The notes under the pieces are model-generated. The model did no database searches. It saw nothing but the letters and a program-made list of their open reading frames with translations, and was not told where the DNA came from. Shown one piece after another: positions 1 through 7,761 of a stretch of DNA of 56,642 nucleotides (within the stretch, counting starts at the first letter, position 1; each line of letters opens with the position of its first letter). The DNA comes from Acidobacteriota bacterium (GTDB taxonomy: Bacteria > Acidobacteriota > Thermoanaerobaculia > UBA5066), in the NCBI GenBank assembly GCA_029567505.1, contig JAKPXO010000266.1, forward strand, positions 1 through 56,642. Direction: 5' to 3'. The position numbers and the translations under genes were made by a program.

Positions 1-380
1 CCCGCGAGGAGCGCCGCCTGGACGGGCGAGGCGCCGCGCCAGCGCGGGAGGACCGAGCCGTGGACGTTCACGCAGCCGAGGCGAGGCAGGTCGAGGACCC
101 TCTGCGCGAGGAGCTTCCCGTAGGCGACGACGACGAAGAGCTCGGCGCCGACGCCCGCGAGGCGGGCGAACGCGGCGTCGTCCTTCAGCGTCGGCGGCTG
201 GAAGACCGGGAGGCCGAGCTCCTTCGCGCGCCGGGCGACGGGCGGATCGACGAGCGCGGCCGACCGGCCGACCGGCTTGGCCGGCTGGGAGACGACGAGG
301 GCGACCTCGTGCCCGGCGGCGAGGAGCCCCTCGAGCGACGGGAGGGCGAAGTCGGGCGAGCCGAAGAAGACGATGCGCAT
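1..380 (-). CDS. fmt: Methionyl-tRNA formyltransferase, N-terminal part (3' end outside window)
   Basis: The enzyme formylates initiator Met-tRNA using 10-formyltetrahydrofolate in the cytosol. The visible 126 residues begin MRIVFFGSPDFALPSL, the typical start of the formyl-transferase fold. Near the cut edge they carry VHGSVLPRWRGASPVQ, the conserved segment with the catalytic Asn-His-Ser region (NVHGS) and the SLLPRWRGA-like loop. The ATG at 380 lies 19 bp downstream of the ftsK stop, on the same strand, so it is probably the last visible member of the rsmA-uppP-ftsK-fmt run. The C-terminal tRNA-binding domain lies beyond base 1. The family assignment is secure; only completeness is unknown. 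Confidence 0.95.
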   Translation of the reverse strand, partial: MRIVFFGSPDFALPSLEGLLAAGHEVALVVSQPAKPVGRSAALVDPPVARRAKELGLPVFQPPTLKDDAAFARLAGVGAELFVVVAYGKLLAQRVLDLPRLGCVNVHGSVLPRWRGASPVQAALLA

Positions 381-399
381 CGGAGCCGCCGTCGGACCG

Positions 400-2889
400 T
401 CAGCGCGGCTGGCGGTCGACGCCGTCGTAGTAGTCGGAGGGGACGAGGACCTCGCGGCTCTTCGCGCCGCCCGAGGGCGGGCCGACGATCCCGTCGCGCT
501 GCATCATGTCGATGAGCTTTCCCGCGCGGGAGAAGCCGATCTCGAGCCGCCGCTGGAGAAACGAGATCGAGGCCATCCTCTCGCGGACGACGAGGCGGGC
601 CGCCTGGTCGTACATCGGGTCGGCGTCGTCGGCGCCCGCCTTCCCTCCCCGTCCGTTCGCGTCGGGGACGACGTCGCGGTCGGCCGTGACGGAGTCGTCG
701 TAGATCGGTTTCGCCTGCTTCTTCAGGAAGCGGCAGATCTCCTTGATCTCCTCGCCGGAGACGTAGCCGCCGTGGACGCGCTGGAGATACGAGGTCCCGG
801 GCGGGAGGAAGAGCATGTCGCCCTGCCCGAGGAGCGCCTCGGCGCCCGTGGCGTCGAGGATCGTCCGCGCGTCGATCTTCGTCCGCGTCGTGTACGAGAT
901 CCGGCACGGAAGGTTCGCCTTGATCGTCCCGGTGATGACGTCGACGGAGGGACGCTGGGTCGCGAGGATCAGGTGGATGCCGACCGCGCGCGCCTTCTGC
1001 GCGAGTCGGGCGACCGATTCCTCGATGTCCTTCGGGGCCGTCATCATCAGGTCCGCGAGCTCGTCGATGACGACGACGATGTAGGGCATCGGGGAGATCG
1101 AGCCGTCGGGGCCGTCGGCCTTCAGCTTCTCGCCGAGCTTCTCGCGGACCTCCGCGACGGCCTCGGGGTCCCGGATCGCGGCGTTGTACTGCTCGATGTT
1201 CCGGACGCCGGGCCACTCGGAGAGGAGCTTGTAGCGCCCCTCCATCTCGTCGACGGCCCATTTCAGCGCGTTCGCCGCCTTCTTCGGGTCGACGACGACC
1301 GGCACGAGGAGGTGCGGCAGGTCGTCGTAGTCCTTCATGTCGTTCATCTTCGGGTCGACGAAGATGAACTTCACCTCGTCGGGGCGCGCCTTGTAGAGGA
1401 TCGACGTGATCATGCCGTTCACGCCGACGCTCTTCCCGGCGCCCGTCATCCCGGCGACGAGGAGGTGCGGCATCCGGGCGAGGTCGGCGACGACGGGGTT
1501 CCCCTCGACGTCGATCCCGAGGGCGATCGTCAGGAGGGACGGCGAGCGCTTGAACTTCTCGCTCTCCACGATCTCGCGCAGGGAGATGAGGTCGCGGTTG
1601 CGGTTCGGCACCTCGATGCCGATGGCGGAGCGGCCGGGGATCCGCTCGATGCGGACCTTCTCGGCCGCGAGCGCGAGGGCGAGGTCGTTCTCGAGGCCGG
1701 CGACCTGCGCGACCTTCACGCCGGCCGAGGGCTTGAACTCGTAGGTCGTGACGACCGGCCCGGGCCGGTAGCTGTCGACCGCCCCCTCGACGCCGAACTC
1801 GAGGCACTTGGCGGCGATGAGCTCCATCGTCTGCTGGAACTCCTCGCGCGTCTTGTCGCGGTCGCGCTTCGGCGCGGAGCGGAGGAGCTTCTCGGGAGGG
1901 AAGACCCACCCGTTCGACTCCTTCGGCGACGGGAACGGGAGGACGCGCTGCGGAGCCGGTTCGGTCTTCTTCAGCTGGGCCGGACGCGCGACCGGGGCGG
2001 GGCGGCCGGGCGGTGCGGGCCGGCCGGACGGCGCGGGCACGAGGAGACACGACGCGGCGCCGCTGGCCTCGGCCCCCGCCGCGACCGGGGACCCCGTCGT
2101 CCGGCGCACCGAGAACTGCCCGGCGCCGCTGCGTTCGCGGACGCGCAAGGTCGCGAGCGAGGGGATCGCGACGACCTCTCCGCCCTCCTCCTCCTCGTCG
2201 TCGGACGGCGGGGGCGACTCGAGCGTCCGCTCCAGGTGCTTCTTCACGACGGCCCGGCGCGTCCGCTCCTTCTCCTCGACCTGCCGCCGCCGCTCCCGCT
2301 CGAGCCGCCAGGCGGCGACGCTCGCCGAGGTCCGGAGCGCGACGCGCCGGACCGCCTCTCCGAGCGAGAGCGACGCGACGAGGAGGAGGCCGATCAGGAG
2401 GAGCGACAGGAGCGCGATCGTCGCGCCGGGCGCGTTGAAGGCGGCGACGAGGGCGCCGGCGACGAGGTCGCCGACGAAGCCGCCGGCCCCGAGCCCTCCC
2501 CCGAGCAGGCGGGGGCGCCCGAACGCGAGGTGGCAGAGGGGAGCCGCCGAGAGGAGGACGACGACGAGGCCGAGCGCCTTCGTCCCCCACGCGCCGACGG
2601 CGCGGCCGCGGAACCGGGCGACGCCGAGGGCGAGGACGACGAGCGGCAGGACGAAGGACGCGAACCCGAAGAACTGGAGCGCGCCGTCCGCGAACGACGC
2701 GCCGACGCGCCCGGCCCAGTTGCCCGGCCGCGCGTCGGGGTCGGCCACGGCGGAGAAGAGCGACGGGTCGGCCGGGTCGTACGAGAAGAGCGCCGCCACG
2801 AGGAGGAGCCCGGCCGCGACGAGGAGGATGCCGAGGAACTCGTCCCGGCGACGGTGCGGGGCCTCGGAGCTTCGGGGGCTCTCGGTCAT
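400..2889 (-). CDS. ftsK: DNA translocase FtsK (SpoIIIE family)
   Basis: This hexameric ATP-driven DNA pump at the division septum clears the terminus and dimer-resolution sites before cytokinesis. The 829-residue protein has four or five N-terminal membrane segments (about residues 18-36, 70-93, 104-123, 137-176). A short charged, Pro-rich linker (about 190-330) follows, then the motor with Walker A GMTGAGKS (480-487) and Walker B VVVIDE (605-610). It ends in a winged-helix gamma domain (about 757-803) for recognising polar sequences. ATG 2889 overlaps the uppP stop as ATGA; a longer in-frame extension upstream lies inside uppP and is rejected. Odd features: the segment after VDPKM reads NDMKDYD (516-522) instead of the usual LELSVYE, and SYTTRT (665-670) replaces the usual FQVSS before KIDARTILD. 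Confidence 0.96.
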   Translation of the reverse strand: MTESPRSSEAPHRRRDEFLGILLVAAGLLLVAALFSYDPADPSLFSAVADPDARPGNWAGRVGASFADGALQFFGFASFVLPLVVLALGVARFRGRAVGAWGTKALGLVVVLLSAAPLCHLAFGRPRLLGGGLGAGGFVGDLVAGALVAAFNAPGATIALLSLLLIGLLLVASLSLGEAVRRVALRTSASVAAWRLERERRRQVEEKERTRRAVVKKHLERTLESPPPSDDEEEEGGEVVAIPSLATLRVRERSGAGQFSVRRTTGSPVAAGAEASGAASCLLVPAPSGRPAPPGRPAPVARPAQLKKTEPAPQRVLPFPSPKESNGWVFPPEKLLRSAPKRDRDKTREEFQQTMELIAAKCLEFGVEGAVDSYRPGPVVTTYEFKPSAGVKVAQVAGLENDLALALAAEKVRIERIPGRSAIGIEVPNRNRDLISLREIVESEKFKRSPSLLTIALGIDVEGNPVVADLARMPHLLVAGMTGAGKSVGVNGMITSILYKARPDEVKFIFVDPKMNDMKDYDDLPHLLVPVVVDPKKAANALKWAVDEMEGRYKLLSEWPGVRNIEQYNAAIRDPEAVAEVREKLGEKLKADGPDGSISPMPYIVVVIDELADLMMTAPKDIEESVARLAQKARAVGIHLILATQRPSVDVITGTIKANLPCRISYTTRTKIDARTILDATGAEALLGQGDMLFLPPGTSYLQRVHGGYVSGEEIKEICRFLKKQAKPIYDDSVTADRDVVPDANGRGGKAGADDADPMYDQAARLVVRERMASISFLQRRLEIGFSRAGKLIDMMQRDGIVGPPSGGAKSREVLVPSDYYDGVDRQPR

Positions 2890-3731
2890 CGGCTTCCGAG
2901 GAGGCCCGCGGCGAGGACCGCGGCGCCGAGCAGCGCGCAGTAGAGGACGAAGGACTGGAGCTTCATCGCGACGACGAGGCGGAGGAGGAGGGCGACGGCG
3001 GCGTAGCCGACGACGGCGGCGGCGGCCATCCCCGCGAGGTAGACGCCGAAGTGGCTCCCGCCCGTCACGAGGTGGCCGGAGGCGCGGTACTCGCTCACGT
3101 TCTCGACGAGCGCCGCCGAAAGGATCGTCGGGACGGAGAGGAGGAACGAGTACTCCGCGGCGGCCCGCCGCGAGAGGCCCGAGAAGAGCCCCATCGAGAT
3201 CGTGTTCCCCGAGCGCGAGAGGCCCCGGAAGAGGGCCGAGAGGGACTGGAACGCGCCGATGAGGGCCGCGTCGGAGAAGCGCATCTCCTCGAGCGTCCGG
3301 CCGCCCTCGCCGCGCCGCCGGCCAACCGCCTGGGCCGTCGCGAGGAGCGCCGACGTCGCGAGGAGCGCGAGGCCGATCCGGGGGAGGCTCTCCATCCCTT
3401 CGAGGGCGAACTGCTTGAGGGGAAGCGTGACGACACCCGTCAGCGCGACGGAGGTCGCGAGGAGCATCGCGAGCTTCCACGCCGGGCGGCGCACGTCCGG
3501 GTCACGCGAGACGGCTCCCGCGAGGAGGCTCCCGATCCGCTCCCGGAAGTAGACGACGACGGCCACGAGCGTCCCGACGTGGAGCATGACGTCGAAGAGG
3601 ATCCCCGGCTGAGAGAAGCCGGGCAGGAGCTTCTGAGCCAGGATCAGGTGTGCGCTCGAGGAGACCGGGAGGAACTCGGTCAGACCCTGCAAGATGCCCA
3701 GCAGGATGGCCTGCCAGAACGTGACCGACAT
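2886..3731 (-). CDS. uppP: Undecaprenyl-diphosphatase UppP/BacA
   Basis: This integral membrane phosphatase recycles undecaprenyl diphosphate to the monophosphate carrier for peptidoglycan and other envelope polymers. The 281 residues contain the family's first signature QGLTEFLPVSSSAHL (15-29), with Glu19 and the Ser/His cluster. The second signature (169-175) reads RGLSRSG, where most members have PGxSRSG, so the Pro is replaced by Arg. About eight hydrophobic segments are visible. It overlaps ftsK by 4 bp, which suggests translational coupling of wall-lipid recycling and division genes. The Arg substitution leaves the catalytic Ser-Arg-Ser intact. Confidence 0.95.
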   Translation of the reverse strand: MSVTFWQAILLGILQGLTEFLPVSSSAHLILAQKLLPGFSQPGILFDVMLHVGTLVAVVVYFRERIGSLLAGAVSRDPDVRRPAWKLAMLLATSVALTGVVTLPLKQFALEGMESLPRIGLALLATSALLATAQAVGRRRGEGGRTLEEMRFSDAALIGAFQSLSALFRGLSRSGNTISMGLFSGLSRRAAAEYSFLLSVPTILSAALVENVSEYRASGHLVTGGSHFGVYLAGMAAAAVVGYAAVALLLRLVVAMKLQSFVLYCALLGAAVLAAGLLGSR

Positions 3732-3770
3732 CGACCAAGTCTAGCAGCTCGGAGGCGCCGCTCCGCGGAT

Positions 3771-4589
3771 TCAGCGGGTTCCGGCAGCCGCCGGGCGGGG
3801 TCCGAGACGCCGGGCGAGGGCGAGAAAGCCCTCCGGCGGAACCTCCTCTGCCCGGACCGTCGGGAGGAGCCCGGCCGACGCCACGGCCTCGGACGCGGCC
3901 TCGCGTCCCCAGACGGGGCCGAGCCCGTTGACGAGCGTCTTCCTTCGCACGCCGAACCCCGCCGACGCCACGGCGATCGCCACCGACGCGTCTTCGGGAG
4001 GCGCGGCGGGGACGAGCTCGATCACGGTGGAGACGACCTTCGGCCTTGGCGAGAAGTCGCCTGGCGGGACGTCGAAAAGGCGGCGCGCCGCGGCGTGCAA
4101 GCCGACGTCGACCGAGAGGAAGCCGTAGCCGTCGTCACCCGGACGAGAGCAGATCCGGTCGGCGACCTCGCGCTGGACCATGACGACGAGACGCGCGAAG
4201 AGGTCCCTTCTCCGGGAGAACGCGCGGACCATCGGCGTGGCGGACTCGTAGGGGAGGTTCGCGACGAGCGGGACCGGCGGGACGGCTCCGGCCTCGGCCA
4301 GCGCCCCGGCCGCGTCGAACGCGAGCGCGTCGGCCTCGACGACCCGAAGGGCCTCGCCGCCGAGCTCCTCGCGCAGCCGGGCCGCGAGACGCGCGTCCAC
4401 CTCCACCGCGAGGACGTTCAGCCCGCGCGCGAGGAGCGGCCGCGTCAGCGCGCCCTTCCCCGGCCCGACCTCCACGACCCAGCTTCCGGCAGGAGCCCCG
4501 AGCGCGTCGACGATCCGGCCCGCGGTCCGCGGGCTCGAGAGGAAGTTCTGGCCGAGACGGGGCCGCCTTGACGCTCTCACGAACGCCAA
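3771..4589 (-). CDS. rsmA: 16S rRNA (adenine1518-N6/adenine1519-N6)-dimethyltransferase
   Basis: RsmA/KsgA dimethylates two adjacent adenines near the 3' end of 16S rRNA during late 30S assembly, using SAM. The 272-residue protein shows the classical order of motifs. RLGQNFL (11-17) is in the N-terminal tail, EVGPGKGALT (40-49) binds SAM, the acidic motif VEAD lies near residue 85, and the catalytic NLPY is at 111-114. Downstream come FSPRPKV and a helical C-terminal domain. It is the first gene of the minus-strand run and is divergent from trxA, with only 66 bp between the starts, so both promoters must lie there or within the coding starts. Confidence 0.96.
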   Translation of the reverse strand: MAFVRASRRPRLGQNFLSSPRTAGRIVDALGAPAGSWVVEVGPGKGALTRPLLARGLNVLAVEVDARLAARLREELGGEALRVVEADALAFDAAGALAEAGAVPPVPLVANLPYESATPMVRAFSRRRDLFARLVVMVQREVADRICSRPGDDGYGFLSVDVGLHAAARRLFDVPPGDFSPRPKVVSTVIELVPAAPPEDASVAIAVASAGFGVRRKTLVNGLGPVWGREAASEAVASAGLLPTVRAEEVPPEGFLALARRLGPRPAAAGTR

Positions 4590-4655
4590 CCTACCATGCG
4601 CGCCCGGCGGATGGCCTCACGGCCTCCGCCGTCCCGCCGGTAGAAAGGAACCCAT

Positions 4656-4985
4656 ATGGCAGGAAACGTCCAGGAGTTCACCGCCGCCAACTTCGACGAG
4701 GCGGTCCTCGCGAGCAGCACCCCCGTCCTCGTCGATTTCTGGGCCGTCTGGTGCGGCCCGTGCCGCCAGGTGGCCCCGGTCGTCGAGGCCCTCGCCGCGA
4801 AGTGGGGAGCGGCGGTCAAGGTCGGGAAGGTCAACGTCGACGACCACCCGTCGATCGCCGAGAAGTACAACATCATGTCGATCCCGACCCTCATGCTCTT
4901 CAAGGACGGCGTCGTCGCCGAGCGCGTCATCGGCTTCGCCTCTCAGGCCGCCCTCGAGCAGAAGTTCCAGCAGCACGTCGCCTGA
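4656..4985 (+). CDS. trxA: Thioredoxin
   Basis: This small cytosolic disulfide reductase of 109 residues has the canonical active site WCGPC (32-36), VDFWA before it and the cis-Pro segment SIPTLMLF after it. There is no signal peptide, so it is the general reducing thioredoxin rather than a periplasmic one. ATG 4656 follows an AG-rich ribosome site (AGAAAGGAA, 4642-4650). The gene stands alone: rsmA is divergent upstream, and a strong hairpin lies 20 bp downstream of the stop. Confidence 0.97.
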   Translation: MAGNVQEFTAANFDEAVLASSTPVLVDFWAVWCGPCRQVAPVVEALAAKWGAAVKVGKVNVDDHPSIAEKYNIMSIPTLMLFKDGVVAERVIGFASQAALEQKFQQHVA

Positions 4986-5004
4986 ACTCTCCGGGGGGTG
5001 CGCT

Positions 5005-5034
5005 GCCGGGGGGCGCTGTTCGCCGCCCCCCGGC
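5005..5034 (+). terminator. Hairpin terminator after trxA
   Basis: A perfect 11-bp G+C stem (5005-5015 with 5024-5034) encloses an 8-nt loop, about 20 bp after the trxA stop. The 3' side is followed by a C run, not a U run, as is common in this G+C-rich window, so intrinsic termination is inferred from position and stem strength. Confidence 0.65.
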
Positions 5035-5159
5035 CCCCCCGATGTCGGCGGCGTGTACCTCCCAGTCGACCCTTACGCAGACGACCTCGCGCGACCCCCC
5101 GGACCCCCCAAGGCCGTGGCGACTGACGGACGGCCGATTCCCTCTCATGCCCCGAGCGC

Positions 5160-5188
5160 GGCGGGCCCGCCTCTCCGGCGGGTCCGCC
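5160..5188 (-). terminator. Hairpin terminator for the small secreted-protein gene
   Basis: Two 12-base arms (5160-5171 and 5177-5188) pair with one G-U and a 5-nt loop, just beyond the stop codon at 5192-5194 of the minus-strand gene. Together with the hairpin at 5005-5034 it separates two convergent genes. Confidence 0.55.
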
Positions 5189-5191
5189 CGT

Positions 5192-5596
5192 TCAGGGCGT
5201 CCGCGGCGACGGCGTCGCCGCGATCGGCCCGGGCAGGATCCTCCTTGCGACCGGCCCCTCCGGCCGGTCCTCGTAGAGGACCCTCACGCGGAGCCCCTTC
5301 CGGACCTCCGTCTCGATCTTCGTCTCTCCGTCGACCCGGAAGACCCGACCCGTCGCGCCGACCTCGGCGACGACCAGGTGCTGCCCCGGCGTGTACTCCA
5401 TGCAGGCCCCGGCCGCCCGCCGCCAGGGCGACGGCGTCGGGGCGGGGGGACCGTAGTAGGGACGCGCCGTCGGGGTCGGAGCGGGACGGCGGGCCGACTT
5501 CTTCCGGCGTCTCGTCGCCGCGTCGGCGGGCCCCGGAAGGACGAGCGCGAGGGCGAGGAGCGCCGCGGCGAGAAGGGGTACGAGGGGCCGGCGCAT
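5192..5596 (-). CDS. Small secreted protein of unknown function
   Basis: This is a 134-residue protein with a clear Sec signal peptide: MRRP, a Leu/Ala-rich core, and cleavage near ADA-A at about residue 27. A basic, Pro/Thr-rich linker follows (about 28-60). The compact C-terminal part (about 65-125) is rich in Val and alternating charged residues (HLVVAEVGATGRVFRV...KIETEVRKGLRVRVLYED) and looks like a small beta-barrel of the DUF5666/OB kind. The ATG at 5596 is chosen because it begins a proper signal peptide; the longer reading frame upstream is a shadow of moxR. It is divergent from moxR, and no function can be assigned. Confidence 0.7.
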   Translation of the reverse strand: MRRPLVPLLAAALLALALVLPGPADAATRRRKKSARRPAPTPTARPYYGPPAPTPSPWRRAAGACMEYTPGQHLVVAEVGATGRVFRVDGETKIETEVRKGLRVRVLYEDRPEGPVARRILPGPIAATPSPRTP

Positions 5597-5746
5597 CGGG
5601 CGTCCGAGGATATCCGAGGCGTGCCGTTCCGTCGCGGCACCGGCGTTGCTCGATGAGAATCGGTTGGCCCGGTGGCGCGCCAGAACGGCAGCGTTGTGGC
5701 CGTCGAACGTCCGTCCGCGCGTCTCGTTGACGCGCCCCGAGGAAGC

Positions 5747-6757
5747 ATGAGCATCGCCCCCACCGACACGGCTGCCCTCACCGAGAAGATCCGGGAGAGC
5801 TCCCTCGCCGTCACCGCCCTGCTCGCCGAGGTCCGCAAGGTCATCGTCGGCCAGCCGAAGATGGTCGAGAGGCTCGTCATCGGCCTCCTGGCCGACGGGC
5901 ACGTCCTGCTCGAGGGCGTCCCCGGCCTCGCGAAGACGCTCGCCGTGAAGACGCTCGCGCGCGGGCTCGACGCCACCTTCTCGCGGATCCAGTTCACGCC
6001 CGATCTCCTCCCCGCGGACCTCGTCGGGACGCTCGTCTTCAACCCCAAGTCGCAGGAGTTCGTGGCGCGGCGCGGACCGGTCTTCGCGCACGTCCTCCTC
6101 GCCGACGAGGTGAACCGGGCACCCGCGAAGGTCCAGTCGGCCCTCCTCGAGGCGATGCAGGAGCGCCAGGTCACGATCGGCGACGAGACGGTCCCGCTGC
6201 CGAAGCCGTTCCTCGTCCTGGCGACGCAGAACCCGATCGAGCAGGAGGGGACCTACCCGCTCCCCGAGGCCCAGGTCGACCGCTTCCTGATGAAGCTGAA
6301 GGTCGGCTACCCGACGAAGGCCGAGGAGCGCCAGATCCTGGACCGGATGGGAGACGCGACGGAGAAGACCGCTTCCGCCTCCGTGCGCCCCGTCCTGACC
6401 CCCGGCCAGATCGAGGAGCTCCAGGCGCTGGTCCGCCAGCTCTACGCCGACGAGCGGATCAAGGGCTATCTCGTGGAGCTCGTCGCGGCCACCCGCGACC
6501 CGCGGGCCTACGGGCTGCCGGAGCTCGCCGATTTCGTCCAGTACGGCGCCTCGCCCCGCGCCACGCTCGCCCTCCTCTCGACGGCGCGCGCGCACGCGTT
6601 CCTCCAGGGGCGCGGCTACGTCGTCCCCGAGGACGTCAAGGAGGTCGCCCCCGAGGTGCTCCGCCACCGCGTCCTCCTCTCGTACGAGGCCGAGGCCGAG
6701 AACGTCTCGAGCGACCAGGTCGTCTCCCGGATCCTGGAGAGAATCGAAGTGCCATGA
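5747..6757 (+). CDS. MoxR-family AAA+ ATPase
   Basis: MoxR ATPases act as chaperones that mature or insert metal ions into partner proteins with von Willebrand A (VWA) domains. This 336-residue protein has Walker A GVPGLAKT (57-64), Walker B LLADEVNR (117-124) and the sensor segment ATQNP. It ends in a C-terminal lid. ATG 5747 is preferred over an upstream ATG (5672) because GAGGAAG (5739-5745) sits just before it and the aligned family begins there. It heads an operon of DUF58, VWA and BatD genes, its usual partners. A 119-bp gap with duplicated hairpins separates it from the DUF58 gene. Confidence 0.95.
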   Translation: MSIAPTDTAALTEKIRESSLAVTALLAEVRKVIVGQPKMVERLVIGLLADGHVLLEGVPGLAKTLAVKTLARGLDATFSRIQFTPDLLPADLVGTLVFNPKSQEFVARRGPVFAHVLLADEVNRAPAKVQSALLEAMQERQVTIGDETVPLPKPFLVLATQNPIEQEGTYPLPEAQVDRFLMKLKVGYPTKAEERQILDRMGDATEKTASASVRPVLTPGQIEELQALVRQLYADERIKGYLVELVAATRDPRAYGLPELADFVQYGASPRATLALLSTARAHAFLQGRGYVVPEDVKEVAPEVLRHRVLLSYEAEAENVSSDQVVSRILERIEVP

Positions 6758-6762
6758 GTGTT

Positions 6763-6824
6763 CCCGGGGGTTTCTCGATCCCCCCGGGTCGGCCAGCTGT
6801 GCCGGGGGTTTCTCGATCCCCCCG
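6763..6824 (+). repeat. Duplicated hairpin between moxR and the DUF58 gene
   Basis: A 23-bp sequence occurs twice (6764-6786 and 6802-6824). Each copy is itself an inverted repeat; the first has an 8-bp stem (6763-6770 with 6781-6788) around a 10-nt loop, TTTCTCGATC. They sit only 6 bp after the moxR stop and about 50 bp before the next start, where they could attenuate read-through or protect mRNA ends. Confidence 0.7.
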
Positions 6825-6876
6825 CCCCCCCCTCGAGGGGCGCCGGGAACGAATGGCGTTGAGGACGTAGCGAAAC

Positions 6877-7761
6877 ATGCTGCCCCGCGAGATCGTCAAG
6901 AAGATCCAGCGGATCCGGATCACGACGAACCGGATGGTGGACGCCGGGCTCGGCGGGGAGTACCACTCCGTCTTCCGCGGCCGCGGGATGGAGTTCTCGG
7001 AGGTCCGCGAGTACGTCCCGGGCGACGACGTCCGGGCGATCGACTGGAACGTGACGGCCCGGACGGGCGTCCCGCACGTGAAGAAGTTCGTCGAGGAGCG
7101 CGACCTGACGACGCTCCTCGTCGTCGACCTTTCCCGCTCGCAGGAGTTCGGCTCGCGCTTCCTGACGAAGCGCTCGCTCATGGCCGAGCTCGCCGGCCTC
7201 CTCGCGTTCGCGGCCGTGAAGAACAACGACCGGGTCGGGGCGCTCCTCTTCACGGACCGGCTCGAGCGCTTCGTCCCGCCCCGCAAGGGCTTCGACCACG
7301 CCCTCTCGATCCTGCGCGACGTCCTCGTCCAGCCGATGGAGGGGACGCGGACCGACCTCGGCCTCGCGCTGAAGACGGCCGCTTCGCTCCTGAAGCAGCG
7401 ATCCGTCGTCTTCGTCCTCTCCGACTTCCTCGCGGCCGACTACGAGAAGCCGCTGAAGATCCTCCGGCGGCGGCACGACGTCGTCGCGATGCCGATCACC
7501 GATCCCCTCGAGACGGCGCTTCCCGACCGCGGCCTCGTGCGGCTGCGCGACGCCGAGACGGGCCTCGCCCGCGTCTTCGACGCGGGCGACCCCGCCTTCC
7601 GCGCGGCCTGGAAGAGGCGTGGCCGCCCGTTCCCCGACCCGGTCGAGGTCTTCCGCGCCTCGGGCATCGACTCCGTCCCCCTCACGACCGACGCGCCCTA
7701 CGAGCGCGCGCTCGTCCGCTTCTTCAAGGAGCGCGAGCGTCGGAGGTCGGCCGGGCGATGA
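6877..7761 (+). CDS. DUF58 domain protein of the MoxR/Bat cluster
   Basis: This 294-residue cytosolic protein has the DUF58 signature YVPGDDVRAIDWNVTART (46-63). Its C-terminal part has a VWA-like layout: LLVVDLSRSQ as a degenerate MIDAS, then TRTDLGLAL and VFVLSDF. DUF58 proteins nearly always sit next to MoxR ATPases, and the cluster order here is the usual one. Its exact biochemical role is not established. The TGA overlaps the next ATG as ATGA. Start ATG 6877 matches the family N terminus. Confidence 0.92.
   Translation: MLPREIVKKIQRIRITTNRMVDAGLGGEYHSVFRGRGMEFSEVREYVPGDDVRAIDWNVTARTGVPHVKKFVEERDLTTLLVVDLSRSQEFGSRFLTKRSLMAELAGLLAFAAVKNNDRVGALLFTDRLERFVPPRKGFDHALSILRDVLVQPMEGTRTDLGLALKTAASLLKQRSVVFVLSDFLAADYEKPLKILRRRHDVVAMPITDPLETALPDRGLVRLRDAETGLARVFDAGDPAFRAAWKRRGRPFPDPVEVFRASGIDSVPLTTDAPYERALVRFFKERERRRSAGR

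Noticed and set aside
277-2943. 888-codon open frame on the plus strand opposite ftsK
   Set aside because: It is a G+C-driven mirror of ftsK with highly charged, low-complexity translation and no family signature. Similar long mirrors oppose most genes here.
5672-5746. Upstream ATG (5672) as the moxR start
   Set aside because: The added 25 residues are unlike the family, while ATG 5747 has a good ribosome site.
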